From: Flavisolibacter tropicus
GTDB lineage: Bacteria; Bacteroidota; Bacteroidia; Chitinophagales; Chitinophagaceae
Reading direction: 5' to 3'
Length of the DNA stretch: 64,000 nt
Assembly (NCBI RefSeq): GCF_001644645.1
Contig: NZ_CP011390.1
Location: 1,922,001 to 1,986,000 of the forward strand
The position numbers and the translations under genes are program-made. Shown here piece by piece: positions 44,478 through 53,113 of this stretch. The number at the start of each line of letters is the position of its first letter. The stretch's first letter is position 1. The notes under the pieces are model-generated. The model was given only the letters and a program-made list of their open reading frames with translations, searched no databases and was not told the origin of the DNA.

Positions 44478-45311
44478 ATGTTTTTACTTCAAGCTACTAA
44501 AACAACCGACTCTTCCCTTATCCTTTTATTGGGCACAATCGGCATGTTAATACTTGTTATTGGCTTGGTAGTTTTCATAATCCTTCACCAACGCAAGGTT
44601 AGCCGATACCAACTTCAATTGCAACGACTGGAACAAGAACAACAAAAAGTTTTAATTAATGCTTCTGTGCGCCTGCAAGAAGAAGAACGCCAACGCATAG
44701 CTGCAGATTTACACGACGACGCAGGCCCCTTACTGGCAACAGCTCGTTTATATTTAAGCGAAAATCTGGTTAACCAGGATAAAGCCACACAGTTACAATC
44801 CATTTTTCAAGCCCGTCAGATTTTAGACGATACCATCCAACTAGTACGGAATATTAGCCATAGCCTTATGCCGCCAACGTTGAAAAACTTTGGACTGGAA
44901 TCAGCAATAAACGACCTGACTCAAAAAATAAGCGGAGCTGGAAGTATTAACGCTAGTAGCAGATTTCACGAGTATAAGGAGCGCCTAAAACCTGAAAAAG
45001 AGTTATTGGTATTCCGGATCATTCAAGAATTAGTCAACAATATCTTGAAACATAGCAATAGCAGCTTTATTCATATAACACAAAATCGCCAAAATAACCA
45101 CTTTGTATTACGTGTTCATCATGATGGGCGGGGCATAATACAATCAGACTTTGAAAAACTAAACAAGAGCAATATAGGGCTGGGATTAAAAAATATAAGC
45201 AGCCGCTTACGTGTAGCACATGGTAAAATTTACTTTGAAAAGGACGCTTCACAAACGTATTACAAGGTAACAATTGAAATACCTTTAGATGATCCCTTTG
45301 AGTCTAATTGA
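44478..45311 (+). CDS. NarL-type sensor histidine kinase
   Basis: 277 residues. One membrane helix at about 14-36, a short coiled coil, then HisKA_3 with phospho-His in 'RQRIAADLHDDAGPLLATAR' and HATPase with 'IIQELVNNILKHSNSS' and 'NIGLGLKNISSRLRVAHG'. There is almost no extracytoplasmic sensor, so input may come from the upstream membrane protein. It is followed 35 bases later by its likely partner regulator. Confidence 0.92.
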   Translation: MFLLQATKTTDSSLILLLGTIGMLILVIGLVVFIILHQRKVSRYQLQLQRLEQEQQKVLINASVRLQEEERQRIAADLHDDAGPLLATARLYLSENLVNQDKATQLQSIFQARQILDDTIQLVRNISHSLMPPTLKNFGLESAINDLTQKISGAGSINASSRFHEYKERLKPEKELLVFRIIQELVNNILKHSNSSFIHITQNRQNNHFVLRVHHDGRGIIQSDFEKLNKSNIGLGLKNISSRLRVAHGKIYFEKDASQTYYKVTIEIPLDDPFESN

Positions 45312-45346
45312 TAATCAGTAATTTAACGCCTTTTAGTGCGCATTTT

Positions 45347-45997
45347 ATGAAAACAATTAAAGTGGCGATTGCCGATGATCATAAGATTTTCCGCAAAGGG
45401 GTAATTCTCTCCTTACGGCCGTTTACCAATATAAAGTTTGTTCAGGAAGCTGGTAATGGCGAGGAACTACTTGAACAATTGCCCTCCACTGAACCCGATG
45501 TTGTTCTCATGGACCTACGGATGCCGTTGAAAGATGGTATCGAAACTACTAAAGTATTAAGCAAGCAATACCCCAATATCCATGTTATCGTTTTAAGCAT
45601 GTATGAGGACGAACGGTTTGTTTATCATATGATGGAAAATGGCGCACATGGCTATTTACTCAAAAACGCGGAGCCACAGGAAATACGAAAAGCTATAATG
45701 GATGTTCATGAAAAGGGATATTACCTGAACAATTTTGTAAATCGTATTTTATTAAAGCGGTCTCACTCCCGCCAAAAAACCGTCCCTTCTATTCTTAATG
45801 AGATCACACTAACAGACAAGGAAAAAGAGGTACTTCAGCTAATCTGCATGGAGTTTACAGCCCAGGAAATTGCTCAAAAGATGGAAATCAGCCCGCGGAC
45901 CGTAGAAGCTATTAAGGACCGCTTGATGGAACGTTTTGGCAGTAAGAACACAGCCGGATTAGTATTTTTTGCTGTTAAAAACAACTTGGTTGATTAA
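45347..45997 (+). CDS. NarL/LuxR-type response regulator (C)
   Basis: 216 residues from ATG 'MKTIKVAIADDHKIFRKGV'. Phospho-Asp in 'DVVLMDLRMPLKDGIETTK', Lys in 'GYLLKNAEPQEIRKAI'. LuxR domain: 'LTDKEKEVLQLICMEFTAQ' then 'EIAQKMEISPRTVEAIKDRL'. It is the cognate regulator of the kinase just upstream by position. It shares strong similarity with regulators A and B across the divergent region. Confidence 0.93.
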   Translation: MKTIKVAIADDHKIFRKGVILSLRPFTNIKFVQEAGNGEELLEQLPSTEPDVVLMDLRMPLKDGIETTKVLSKQYPNIHVIVLSMYEDERFVYHMMENGAHGYLLKNAEPQEIRKAIMDVHEKGYYLNNFVNRILLKRSHSRQKTVPSILNEITLTDKEKEVLQLICMEFTAQEIAQKMEISPRTVEAIKDRLMERFGSKNTAGLVFFAVKNNLVD

Positions 45998-46059
45998 TTT
46001 CTAAGCGTATATCGCCCTAAATTCTCCTTTTGGCATAAACATTTCCTTTCTTTGCAGCA

Positions 46060-46671
46060 ATGGATATCATAGACGCTTCTTACTTGATCAGTAGTCCTTC
46101 TGTAGATAAATGCCCAAAACCTGATAAGCCGGAGTATGCGTTTATTGGTCGTAGCAATGTGGGCAAAAGTTCTCTTATAAATGCCCTGACAAGTAAAAAA
46201 GAACTGGCTAAGGTATCTTCATCTCCCGGTAAAACACAGCTTATCAATCACTTTGTTGTTACAGCAGGCAATGACCGAAAGGAATGGTACTTAGTAGACT
46301 TGCCGGGTTACGGTTATGCTAAGCGTTCAATGTCGCAGCGTAAGACGTGGGAAAAGATGATTGAAAATTACATCCGCCAACGCGAGAACCTTATAACGCT
46401 TTTCGTTTTAATTGATAGCCGACATGAACCACAGGCCCTTGATTTAAAGTTTGTCAATCAATTGGGCGAATGGGGCATACCCTTTACACTAATATTTACA
46501 AAGGCCGACAAAACGACTCAGCGTGAAACAGCTGCCAATGTAAAGCGATTTTTAGAAGCATTGAAAGAAACCTGGGAAGAGCTACCTGCGCATTTTGTAA
46601 CATCGGCAGTAAAACACACGGGTATCCGGCAAATCCTATCTTATATAAACGAATTAAACGTTACTAACTAA
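46060..46671 (+). CDS. engB: Ribosome biogenesis GTPase EngB (YihA/YsxC)
   Basis: 203 residues. G1 'GRSNVGKSSLINALTS', G2 threonine in 'SSSPGKTQLINHFVV', G3 'LVDLPGYGYAKRS', G4 'IFTKADKTT'. A TRAFAC-class GTPase needed for 50S ribosome assembly. Typical length and domain structure. Confidence 0.95.
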   Translation: MDIIDASYLISSPSVDKCPKPDKPEYAFIGRSNVGKSSLINALTSKKELAKVSSSPGKTQLINHFVVTAGNDRKEWYLVDLPGYGYAKRSMSQRKTWEKMIENYIRQRENLITLFVLIDSRHEPQALDLKFVNQLGEWGIPFTLIFTKADKTTQRETAANVKRFLEALKETWEELPAHFVTSAVKHTGIRQILSYINELNVTN

Positions 46672-46721
46672 GTGTTTACTTTATTCTTAATAAAGCACTA
46701 TCTTGTCATCCCGTAACCTGT

Positions 46722-46901
46722 ATGACTAAATCTCAATTAGAAAAATATATTGCAGCGTTTTTGTTTATAGCCGTAGTGATTGCATTTTCTTATGCCGAAA
46801 AAGAAAGCAAGAAGATCCAGGTATTATATACTGCAACTAAACTCCATAACAACACGCCGTTGGCAATAAAGCCCAATGCTGTTTCACAAACTATTAAATA
46901 A
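46722..46901 (+). CDS. Small single-pass membrane peptide
   Basis: 59 residues, too short for most gene finders' defaults. 'MTKSQLEKYIAAFLFIAVV' leads into a membrane helix at about residues 8-24, then a polar Lys-rich tail. It fills the gap between engB and the convergent YkuK-like gene almost exactly. No family recognised; translation is unproven. Confidence 0.4.
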   Translation: MTKSQLEKYIAAFLFIAVVIAFSYAEKESKKIQVLYTATKLHNNTPLAIKPNAVSQTIK

Positions 46902-46904
46902 GCT

Positions 46905-47378
46905 TTAGCTAACTATCTTATTGGCACAACTGCTACTGGCAAATGCTTCTGGCTTTGCCTTGAAAGCAAAACCCATCCCTAAGATATATCCCATTGCTTC
47001 CCGCAAGGCATCATTGCTCTTAAAGTTTGGGTTCGTATTTATATCGGCATGCACCTCCATATCTATATTATAAATAGTAAAGAGATTACATAGCTCATAG
47101 GCTATTTCAATACTCTTGGCCACCTCTACAAGCATCCGTTCTTTAATAGAGTATTGCTGGTAAGTACGTTCATTATGAATGAACATAAAGCCTCCATGAC
47201 CCTCCCTGAGAAAAACAATAACAGTAGCAAATTCCGTTTCTTGTCCCTTAACCTGGGAGTCTGTACCAATACAAACCTTAAGGTGATAACCCGCAGCTGT
47301 TTCTCGGGTTATAACTTGTTCAACAGCGTCATAAATAGGTAGGTGTATAGTTTCCCCGTTGAATTTTCTCCAGCGCAT
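46905..47378 (-). CDS. YkuK family RNase H-like protein
   Basis: 157 residues. Opens 'MRWRKFNGETIHLPIYDAV'. RNase H-fold positions: 'VCIGTDSQVKGQETEFATV' and 'DMEVHADINTNPNFKSND', with conserved Asp and Asn residues of the DUF458/YkuK family. Function is uncertain. The C-terminus 'GMGFAFKAKPEAFASSSCAN' is typical. Confidence 0.85.
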   Translation of the reverse strand: MRWRKFNGETIHLPIYDAVEQVITRETAAGYHLKVCIGTDSQVKGQETEFATVIVFLREGHGGFMFIHNERTYQQYSIKERMLVEVAKSIEIAYELCNLFTIYNIDMEVHADINTNPNFKSNDALREAMGYILGMGFAFKAKPEAFASSSCANKIVS

Positions 47379-47382
47379 AAAA

Positions 47383-47413
47383 AAGGGTTTTCCTAATTTA
47401 CTGAAAAACCCTT
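47383..47413 (-). terminator. Terminator of the metalloprotease gene
   Basis: Stem AAGGGTTTT / AAAACCCTT with a T run on the minus strand, 32 bases beyond the protease stop. Confidence 0.7.
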
Positions 47414-47444
47414 AATGCACCAAAGCTTATAAACGACGCTACTA

Positions 47445-49049
47445 TTAACGTTTTATGAATTTTTCAACGGCAGAAGCGCTTCCATTTGTAAAACGAATCA
47501 AATAGCCACCCATGCTTAAAGTCGGTATCCCAATGGTTGTTCGTCCTTCTTTCCCTTTTCCCTGTAAGAGTACTTTTCCATTAAAGTCTGTGATCAAATA
47601 CTCGAAACGGGTAGGGCTATTCACCTGTAAATCGCTACCAGACACCCATGTACTCAACAATCGGGGCATTTCGGTTGCATCAGTATAATGCAGGGTGATG
47701 ATATTGGAAAACGACTGCTTTCCATTGTCAAAATGAATATTTAATCGGTATTGAATAGCCCCTGTAGCGGTTGGAGTATATTGATAGGCTCTATCGTTTA
47801 CTCCTAAGCTAGCCAACGTTTGGAAAATATGCCCATTTAAAGAATATTCCAATTGCTGACTTTCAATAGCCTCATCAGCATCTATTATCCAACTCAAATT
47901 GTGTTTATTTTTCTGGGAAATGCCTTTTAATTCCAATTTCCGCAAGGGCAAAGGGGTTACATCAATCAAATTGCCTTGTAATGAATAAGAACCCAAGCTA
48001 CCATATTCACTTGTATTTGCATTTCCGGTACCATCAATTCTTAGGTAGTAAGTGCCTTCACTCAACAAAGTATCAACGATTGAATTAAGCAGTGTAGATG
48101 GGTTATATGAATTCAAAAGATTCTGTGAACCATCTAGCAAGTCCACTTGCATATCTAAGTTAGAACCAGAATTCTGACTAGCTACGTGATAAGGCGTGGC
48201 ATTTAATCGGAAAATCGACTTTTTACTCATTTTAAATTTGAATACATCGACATCGTCAGATTTACCTATAATGCCATCAAGAATAAATTGATTATTAGTA
48301 AACGTAGTATAGGTAGCGTCTACAAATGTATTGGAATGATCATCAGTCCGGTAACCAAAACCATTTTTAGCACTGGCAATAGTCTCCAGATCATTTTGAA
48401 CAGTAGAGCAGGAAGTAGGCGTAGGCCCTAGATTCCATACGGTGAAATTCTGGTAATACCCTACGCCCATGATAGGCGCCCAGCCTGTTTCTCCTTCCCC
48501 TATTCCTGCATTATATTCTGCAGTTCGTGCGCAACTGGCGTTATAGCTTGATTGATGACGCAGCCCCAGTGTATGTCCTGCTTCATGAGAAGCAGCCTCA
48601 GCTACTGCTTTTGCATTATATCCAAGTAATGCCGTAAAAATGAAGCTAGGCGTATTATCTCCCCAGGTAAAAGAGTTTACAAATGAAACCCCGCCTGCGC
48701 CATTGCCATACCATTCATTAGAAGTAGTAATAATTACCCGCATGCGCTTTGCTTGCGGCGCCTGCCAATATCGGGTAGAATCTGTTGTTATATTGATATT
48801 AAAGGGCCGAAAATCTTCAGCCACACGGTTAAATACTTCAGTAACCTGGCTAGTATTCAAACCTGCAGTACCACAAACAATAGGACCAGTTGAATTCCAG
48901 TAGGTGCCATTTATAGTTTGTCCATCAAAATCCAGGAAGATAACTGCTTGCGCGGCAGGATAACTATTATACACAGGCAGTTGAGCTGATGCAATAAAGC
49001 CAAACACTGCAAAGAAAACCAATAGCACGGATTGGTAAACACTTTTCAT
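47445..49049 (-). CDS. Secreted zinc metalloprotease with T9SS sorting domain
   Basis: 534 residues. Signal peptide 'VLLVFFAVFGFIASAQ'. Zinc site 'EAASHEAGHTLGLRHQSS' (H-E-x-x-H-x-x-G-x-x-H, metzincin type). A PPC-like domain (about 245-360, with 'DVDVFKFKMSKKSIFRLN') follows. The C-terminal ~75 residues are a type A T9SS sorting domain, ending 'GGYLIRFTNGSASAVEKFIK'. It would be exported across both membranes and kept on the surface or released. The upstream small exported protein is likely cotranscribed. Confidence 0.9.
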   Translation of the reverse strand: MKSVYQSVLLVFFAVFGFIASAQLPVYNSYPAAQAVIFLDFDGQTINGTYWNSTGPIVCGTAGLNTSQVTEVFNRVAEDFRPFNINITTDSTRYWQAPQAKRMRVIITTSNEWYGNGAGGVSFVNSFTWGDNTPSFIFTALLGYNAKAVAEAASHEAGHTLGLRHQSSYNASCARTAEYNAGIGEGETGWAPIMGVGYYQNFTVWNLGPTPTSCSTVQNDLETIASAKNGFGYRTDDHSNTFVDATYTTFTNNQFILDGIIGKSDDVDVFKFKMSKKSIFRLNATPYHVASQNSGSNLDMQVDLLDGSQNLLNSYNPSTLLNSIVDTLLSEGTYYLRIDGTGNANTSEYGSLGSYSLQGNLIDVTPLPLRKLELKGISQKNKHNLSWIIDADEAIESQQLEYSLNGHIFQTLASLGVNDRAYQYTPTATGAIQYRLNIHFDNGKQSFSNIITLHYTDATEMPRLLSTWVSGSDLQVNSPTRFEYLITDFNGKVLLQGKGKEGRTTIGIPTLSMGGYLIRFTNGSASAVEKFIKR

Positions 49050-49116
49050 AAGGAGGAACGCCTAAAGGCTGTTTTAAAAGGATTGGATTAAGAAGGGTAC
49101 GAACTAAAAACGGGCA

Positions 49117-49581
49117 CTATTCACTTAGAAGATCATATAACTTTGTCTTTGACAAGACATAAAGACCATTTTCTATTTGCAATTCAAAAGCATCGCCATG
49201 CTTAAAACTCACAATACGTCCTTGATAGGAAAAGCCCCCATTCTCATTGTGCATACGCGTCAATGTAAAGGTGGCACCTAAACGGTTGGTAGATTTTATA
49301 ACGATGCTCTTTAAGTTAGGATCAGTATTATCAGACTTTGATACTACTTTCCCTTGAAAACGCAGAGTCTTAGTTAATGGAATGGAAATCGAATGTTCTT
49401 CAGGGCTATCTAACAATTCATCTACTACATTAATATCAAAAGGAAGTTTTGATGGTAAATCATCAAATAACGCCGGCTTATTATAATCCGGCTCTCTGAG
49501 CGGAAACTTGTTTTGAGCCGCAGCGCTCAATGCAAATGCATGAAGGAGCATGCAGAGCGTGCCAATCTTAATGGTTCTCAT
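49117..49581 (-). CDS. Exported protein upstream of the metalloprotease
   Basis: 154 residues from ATG 'MRTIKIGTLCMLLHAFAL', a signal peptide. The mature part is a small beta-rich domain: 'TKTLRFQGKVVSKSDNTD', 'SIVIKSTNRLGATFTLTRM' and 'FELQIENGLYVLSKTKLYDL'. No family recognised. It is 67 bases upstream of the protease gene, so an inhibitor, chaperone or propeptide role is possible but unproven. Confidence 0.55.
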   Translation of the reverse strand: MRTIKIGTLCMLLHAFALSAAAQNKFPLREPDYNKPALFDDLPSKLPFDINVVDELLDSPEEHSISIPLTKTLRFQGKVVSKSDNTDPNLKSIVIKSTNRLGATFTLTRMHNENGGFSYQGRIVSFKHGDAFELQIENGLYVLSKTKLYDLLSE

Positions 49582-49770
49582 AGTATTGGTTTTCAAAGTC
49601 AGGATAAAAACGTTCGTGACTCCTTTCAGAGCCAAGGTTTTCATTTAAGGCACGAGAACACAAATGTTTTAAAAAACTTTGTAATATGGAAAGGGTTTCT
49701 GTATAAACTGAGGAAATTAAGTATAAACTCTCACAATCTAACGATAACACTACATAGTAAAACTACGTAG

Positions 49771-50139
49771 CTAATAATTACCAATACTTAGCATCACTAA
49801 CGTACAGCCTATAACCGGTTCTATACCGTTCTCTTTAGCCTTTGTAATCAGTTGTTCATTTTCCGTACCGGGATTAAAAATGATCCGTTTGGGCTTTAAG
49901 TCCAATATATAATCAATATACTCTCGCTGATTCATTGGGTTCAAATACAGCGTTACAGTATCTACACCGGTAACCGGCAAATGGTCTTTTTCAATTTGAA
50001 CATCCCCTACCTTACCAAGTTTCTTTCCAATAGCCACAACGGGGTGACCATGGGAGGCCAGCTTATTAATAGCCAAATAGCTATAGCGGGCAGGATTATC
50101 AGACGCACCTAATACCAATGTTTTCTTTGCCTGTGCCAT
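49771..50139 (-). CDS. CoA-binding domain protein
   Basis: 122 residues, one Rossmann CoA-binding domain: 'TLVLGASDNPARYSYLAINK', 'HPVVAIGKKLGKVGDVQIEK', and 'IFNPGTENEQLITKAKENG'. The family binds CoA; single-domain forms have no assigned reaction. It follows the phenolic-lipid-type operon by 42 bases in the same direction and may be cotranscribed. Confidence 0.88.
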   Translation of the reverse strand: MAQAKKTLVLGASDNPARYSYLAINKLASHGHPVVAIGKKLGKVGDVQIEKDHLPVTGVDTVTLYLNPMNQREYIDYILDLKPKRIIFNPGTENEQLITKAKENGIEPVIGCTLVMLSIGNY

Positions 50140-50181
50140 GTGCTAATTCTAGTTTGTGCTTAAAAATACAAAGGGCGTGCC

Positions 50182-51339
50182 TTAAAACGGCTGACCATGC
50201 GTTTTTCGAATGACAGGGCGGGCTAGCAAAGGGAACAAGCGGAAGAGTCCAACAAAAAAATTGCTGAGTATGGGTTTGCCAAAAAAGCGCTGCAATCCTC
50301 TTCCCATTTGCATACGGCCACCAAATGCTTTTAGCCACTGTTCCTTATACAACGAAACCAACTGATCAAAGCCTATCACCCCCTTTAAATACTGCTCTAC
50401 AAATAGAGCAAGCATTTTGCTACTGTGCAGTGCCATACTCATCCCATTGCCGCAAAGTGGTGTTATCATCCCTGCCGCATCGCCAAGCATCAGCACCCCA
50501 TTTTCCACCCAAGTTTTTCGGCTAAAGCTGATCTGCGCAATGGTTACTGGAAAATCATTCTCATGGGTACTCTGCTTTAATACAGACGCCAAAACGGGGT
50601 TTTTGCTCAATACGTTTTGTTCCAACTCGCGGATCTGACCGCCAGCCTTTTTCAACATAGCTGCAGTGGTTAAATAACACAGGCAATATTTTCCGTTTTC
50701 AATCTCAGACACGCCGCAATACCCATTTTCAAAATTATGCAAGCCTATTATTGAAGGCTGCTTGATACCTGCTACATGATATTTCACGGCAATGTAGTTA
50801 TTCAACCTTCGTTCCTTACTATTGATAAAGGATCGCTTCCACTTCACATCCAGGTTGCTTCGCTTGCCATATGCTCCTAAACAAAGGCGCGCTTCTATTT
50901 CACTACGAGTTGAAGAGCCATCTGAATAATGAACGTGATATTGGTTGTTATCCAATACCACATCTTCTACTTTTGAACCTTCCTTTATAACAACCCCTTC
51001 CCTTTTGGCAATCTTATATAATTCATAATCCAGAGTATAGCGACTAATACCAAAACCACCCAATAGCAGTTTTGTTTTAAAGGCCGTGCCGTTAGGAGCT
51101 GTTAATAAAAGACTGTCAATGATAGGCAACCGCATTTCTGACAAAGGCACCCCTAATGCTTCTAAGAAAGGCCAGGCTTCTTTACTAACATACTCACCAC
51201 ACACCTTATGAAAGGGATAAACTTCTTTTTCAAACAATATGACCCGAAAGCCTTTTCGTACTAACTGAATTGCTAGCGAAAGCCCAGCCAGCCCGCCTCC
51301 AATAATTACTACATCATATTGTTGTACTTGCTTTTGCAT
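50182..51339 (-). CDS. FAD-dependent oxidoreductase (SrsC-like or geranylgeranyl-reductase-like)
   Basis: 385 residues. FAD motif 'YDVVIIGGGLAGLSLAIQLV', then 'FEKEVYPFHKVCGEYVSKEA' (the Cys-Gly-Glu of geranylgeranyl-reductase/hydroxylase families) and 'VLMLGDAAGMITPLCGNGMS'. Its ATG shares one base with the stop of the methyltransferase gene (TAATG). In an srsABC-like pathway it would hydroxylate the phenol ring towards a quinone. Reduction of a prenyl chain is the alternative. Confidence 0.88.
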   Translation of the reverse strand: MQKQVQQYDVVIIGGGLAGLSLAIQLVRKGFRVILFEKEVYPFHKVCGEYVSKEAWPFLEALGVPLSEMRLPIIDSLLLTAPNGTAFKTKLLLGGFGISRYTLDYELYKIAKREGVVIKEGSKVEDVVLDNNQYHVHYSDGSSTRSEIEARLCLGAYGKRSNLDVKWKRSFINSKERRLNNYIAVKYHVAGIKQPSIIGLHNFENGYCGVSEIENGKYCLCYLTTAAMLKKAGGQIRELEQNVLSKNPVLASVLKQSTHENDFPVTIAQISFSRKTWVENGVLMLGDAAGMITPLCGNGMSMALHSSKMLALFVEQYLKGVIGFDQLVSLYKEQWLKAFGGRMQMGRGLQRFFGKPILSNFFVGLFRLFPLLARPVIRKTHGQPF

Positions 51340-52037
51340 TAAATGCTACAAATTATTAACCACCGGAATGCCCACTCCCATCGACATAAAACATTATGCA
51401 GCCCTGCTTTCTTCAAAAGCCGTCTCCACTCCTCTTTATGAAAACCGCGCATTACAGAAATGGGCGCATCATTTTTAACAAGGTAACTTTTTGAAAAGAG
51501 CTGTGTTAATAGTTTAATGGAATAGTAAGCTACCGGGTGGCGCTGCAGATCATTTATAAAAAATCCTTTTTGACTATTCGCATTCATCCACTTTAATTGA
51601 TCTACCAACTCATCATCTTTAAAATGGTGTGAAAACAAAGAAGAGAAAATAATGTCAGGTTTCTGATCAAACTGCACATCTCTGTAATCCGACACTAAGA
51701 ATTGAATGCCTTGATTAGCTACATTTTGCTTTGCATATTCAACACACTCCTTATTAATATCTATACCGGCAAGAGTTACGTCAATATGATTTTTGGCTGC
51801 CCACTTTTTAATTACACGCAAATTATCACCACCTCCACAACCAATTTCCACGATATTCCAGTTTTGCTTTGTATGATTTGCAACTAGTAGTTGCACCCCC
51901 TTAAGCGTAATGCGATGCCCTCCCAACAAATGATTAATGGTATCCAGCTCAGCCATATTCTGCCGGATAGCTTCAAATGGAATAGCATTGCCATCCAATA
52001 ATTCTTGTTGGTATGATCGGTATTTAAATGAAGGCAT
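51339..52037 (-). CDS. SAM-dependent methyltransferase of the T3PKS operon
   Basis: 232 residues. Motif I 'WNIVEIGCGGGDNLRVIKKW', acidic residue in 'LAGIDINKECVEYAKQNV', and 'KPDIIFSSLFSHHFKDDEL'. Start and stop each overlap neighbours by one base (TAATG junctions), so it is cotranslated with the polyketide synthase and the flavoprotein. It probably methylates the product of the synthase. Confidence 0.88.
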   Translation of the reverse strand: MPSFKYRSYQQELLDGNAIPFEAIRQNMAELDTINHLLGGHRITLKGVQLLVANHTKQNWNIVEIGCGGGDNLRVIKKWAAKNHIDVTLAGIDINKECVEYAKQNVANQGIQFLVSDYRDVQFDQKPDIIFSSLFSHHFKDDELVDQLKWMNANSQKGFFINDLQRHPVAYYSIKLLTQLFSKSYLVKNDAPISVMRGFHKEEWRRLLKKAGLHNVLCRWEWAFRWLIICSI

Positions 52038-53113
52038 TAATAATGGGCCGTAAAAGTTTCTACTGTTAAGCCAGGACCAAGAGCCACACCTACCATTTTC
52101 CGTATTGCATTTTTATCAGCCAGCATTCTCTTTAACACAAACAAGATAGTGGCAGAAGATAAATTGCCGTGCTGTTTCAAAACATCATATGAGTGTAGCA
52201 GTGCTGGTGGATTAATTCCAGTGCTTTTTTGCATGGCTTCTAAAATTCGTTTTCCGCCAGGATGCAGGCACCAATGGGAAACATCGTTTCGTGAAGCCCC
52301 ATCTAATACTTTATCCATCACCTCAGAAAAATCTTCTTCAATCAGATCAGGCACATAACTGGTTAAGGTCATCAGGAATCCAGTAGAAGATATCTCCCAG
52401 GCCATGTCCCGCTTGCCTTTCACTATCACCTCACTATGAAAAGAATCAATTGTTAAGCCTTCTAATGGCACGTCATCGCTTACCACAAGAGCAGCAGCAC
52501 TGCCATCGCCAAAAAGCATGGAGGAAATAATATTATCGAGTGTAGCCTCCCGTTGAAAATGTAGTGTACATAGCTCAGTGCAAACAATTAGCACTTTAGC
52601 ATTACGCTCCGCTTTACATAAGGCATCTGCCAACCGCAAAGCATGAATAGCCGCATAGCATCCCATAAAGTTGACGGATGTACGGAAGATGCTTTTACCC
52701 AAATCCATCATATCCATCACTTGCAGATCCAGCCCGGGTGCACTCATGCCCGTACAGCTTACTGTTATAAAATGAGTAACCTCATGGTCATGTAGCACAT
52801 TGTGCAGGCAATCGCGTATGGCATCTACAGAAAGCAATGGTGCTTGTTTATGATAAATAGCCATCCGCTGTTCCAAAGTAGGGAACGGCTCCAGTCCCTC
52901 GCTTTGCGGATAAAACTTCCATTCAGACAAAGGACGCCCGTAATCTGATACTACGGAAAAACGCTTCTCTATCCCACTTTGATTATACAGGTACCGCATC
53001 TTACGACGATCAGCTTCAGTAGGTGCATAAACCATTTGCATAAACTGTAAAATATCTGCTTGTTTGTGGCAAAAAGCTGGCACCGCCGTTCCTATAGAAA
53101 CTATCTTACTCAA
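52037..53113 (-). CDS. Type III polyketide synthase
   Basis: 358 residues. Thiolase fold with catalytic Cys152 in 'TSVNFMGCYAAIHALRLAD', His in 'VSHWCLHPGGKRILEAMQ' and Asn in 'DVLKQHGNLSSATILFVL'. 'FITVSCTGMSAPGLDLQVM' is the N-terminal family signature. It builds an alkylpyrone, alkylresorcinol or similar from fatty-acyl and malonyl-CoA. The start is TTG inside the last codons of the UbiA gene (8-base overlap); no ATG fits. Confidence 0.93.
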   Translation of the reverse strand: MSKIVSIGTAVPAFCHKQADILQFMQMVYAPTEADRRKMRYLYNQSGIEKRFSVVSDYGRPLSEWKFYPQSEGLEPFPTLEQRMAIYHKQAPLLSVDAIRDCLHNVLHDHEVTHFITVSCTGMSAPGLDLQVMDMMDLGKSIFRTSVNFMGCYAAIHALRLADALCKAERNAKVLIVCTELCTLHFQREATLDNIISSMLFGDGSAAALVVSDDVPLEGLTIDSFHSEVIVKGKRDMAWEISSTGFLMTLTSYVPDLIEEDFSEVMDKVLDGASRNDVSHWCLHPGGKRILEAMQKSTGINPPALLHSYDVLKQHGNLSSATILFVLKRMLADKNAIRKMVGVALGPGLTVETFTAHY

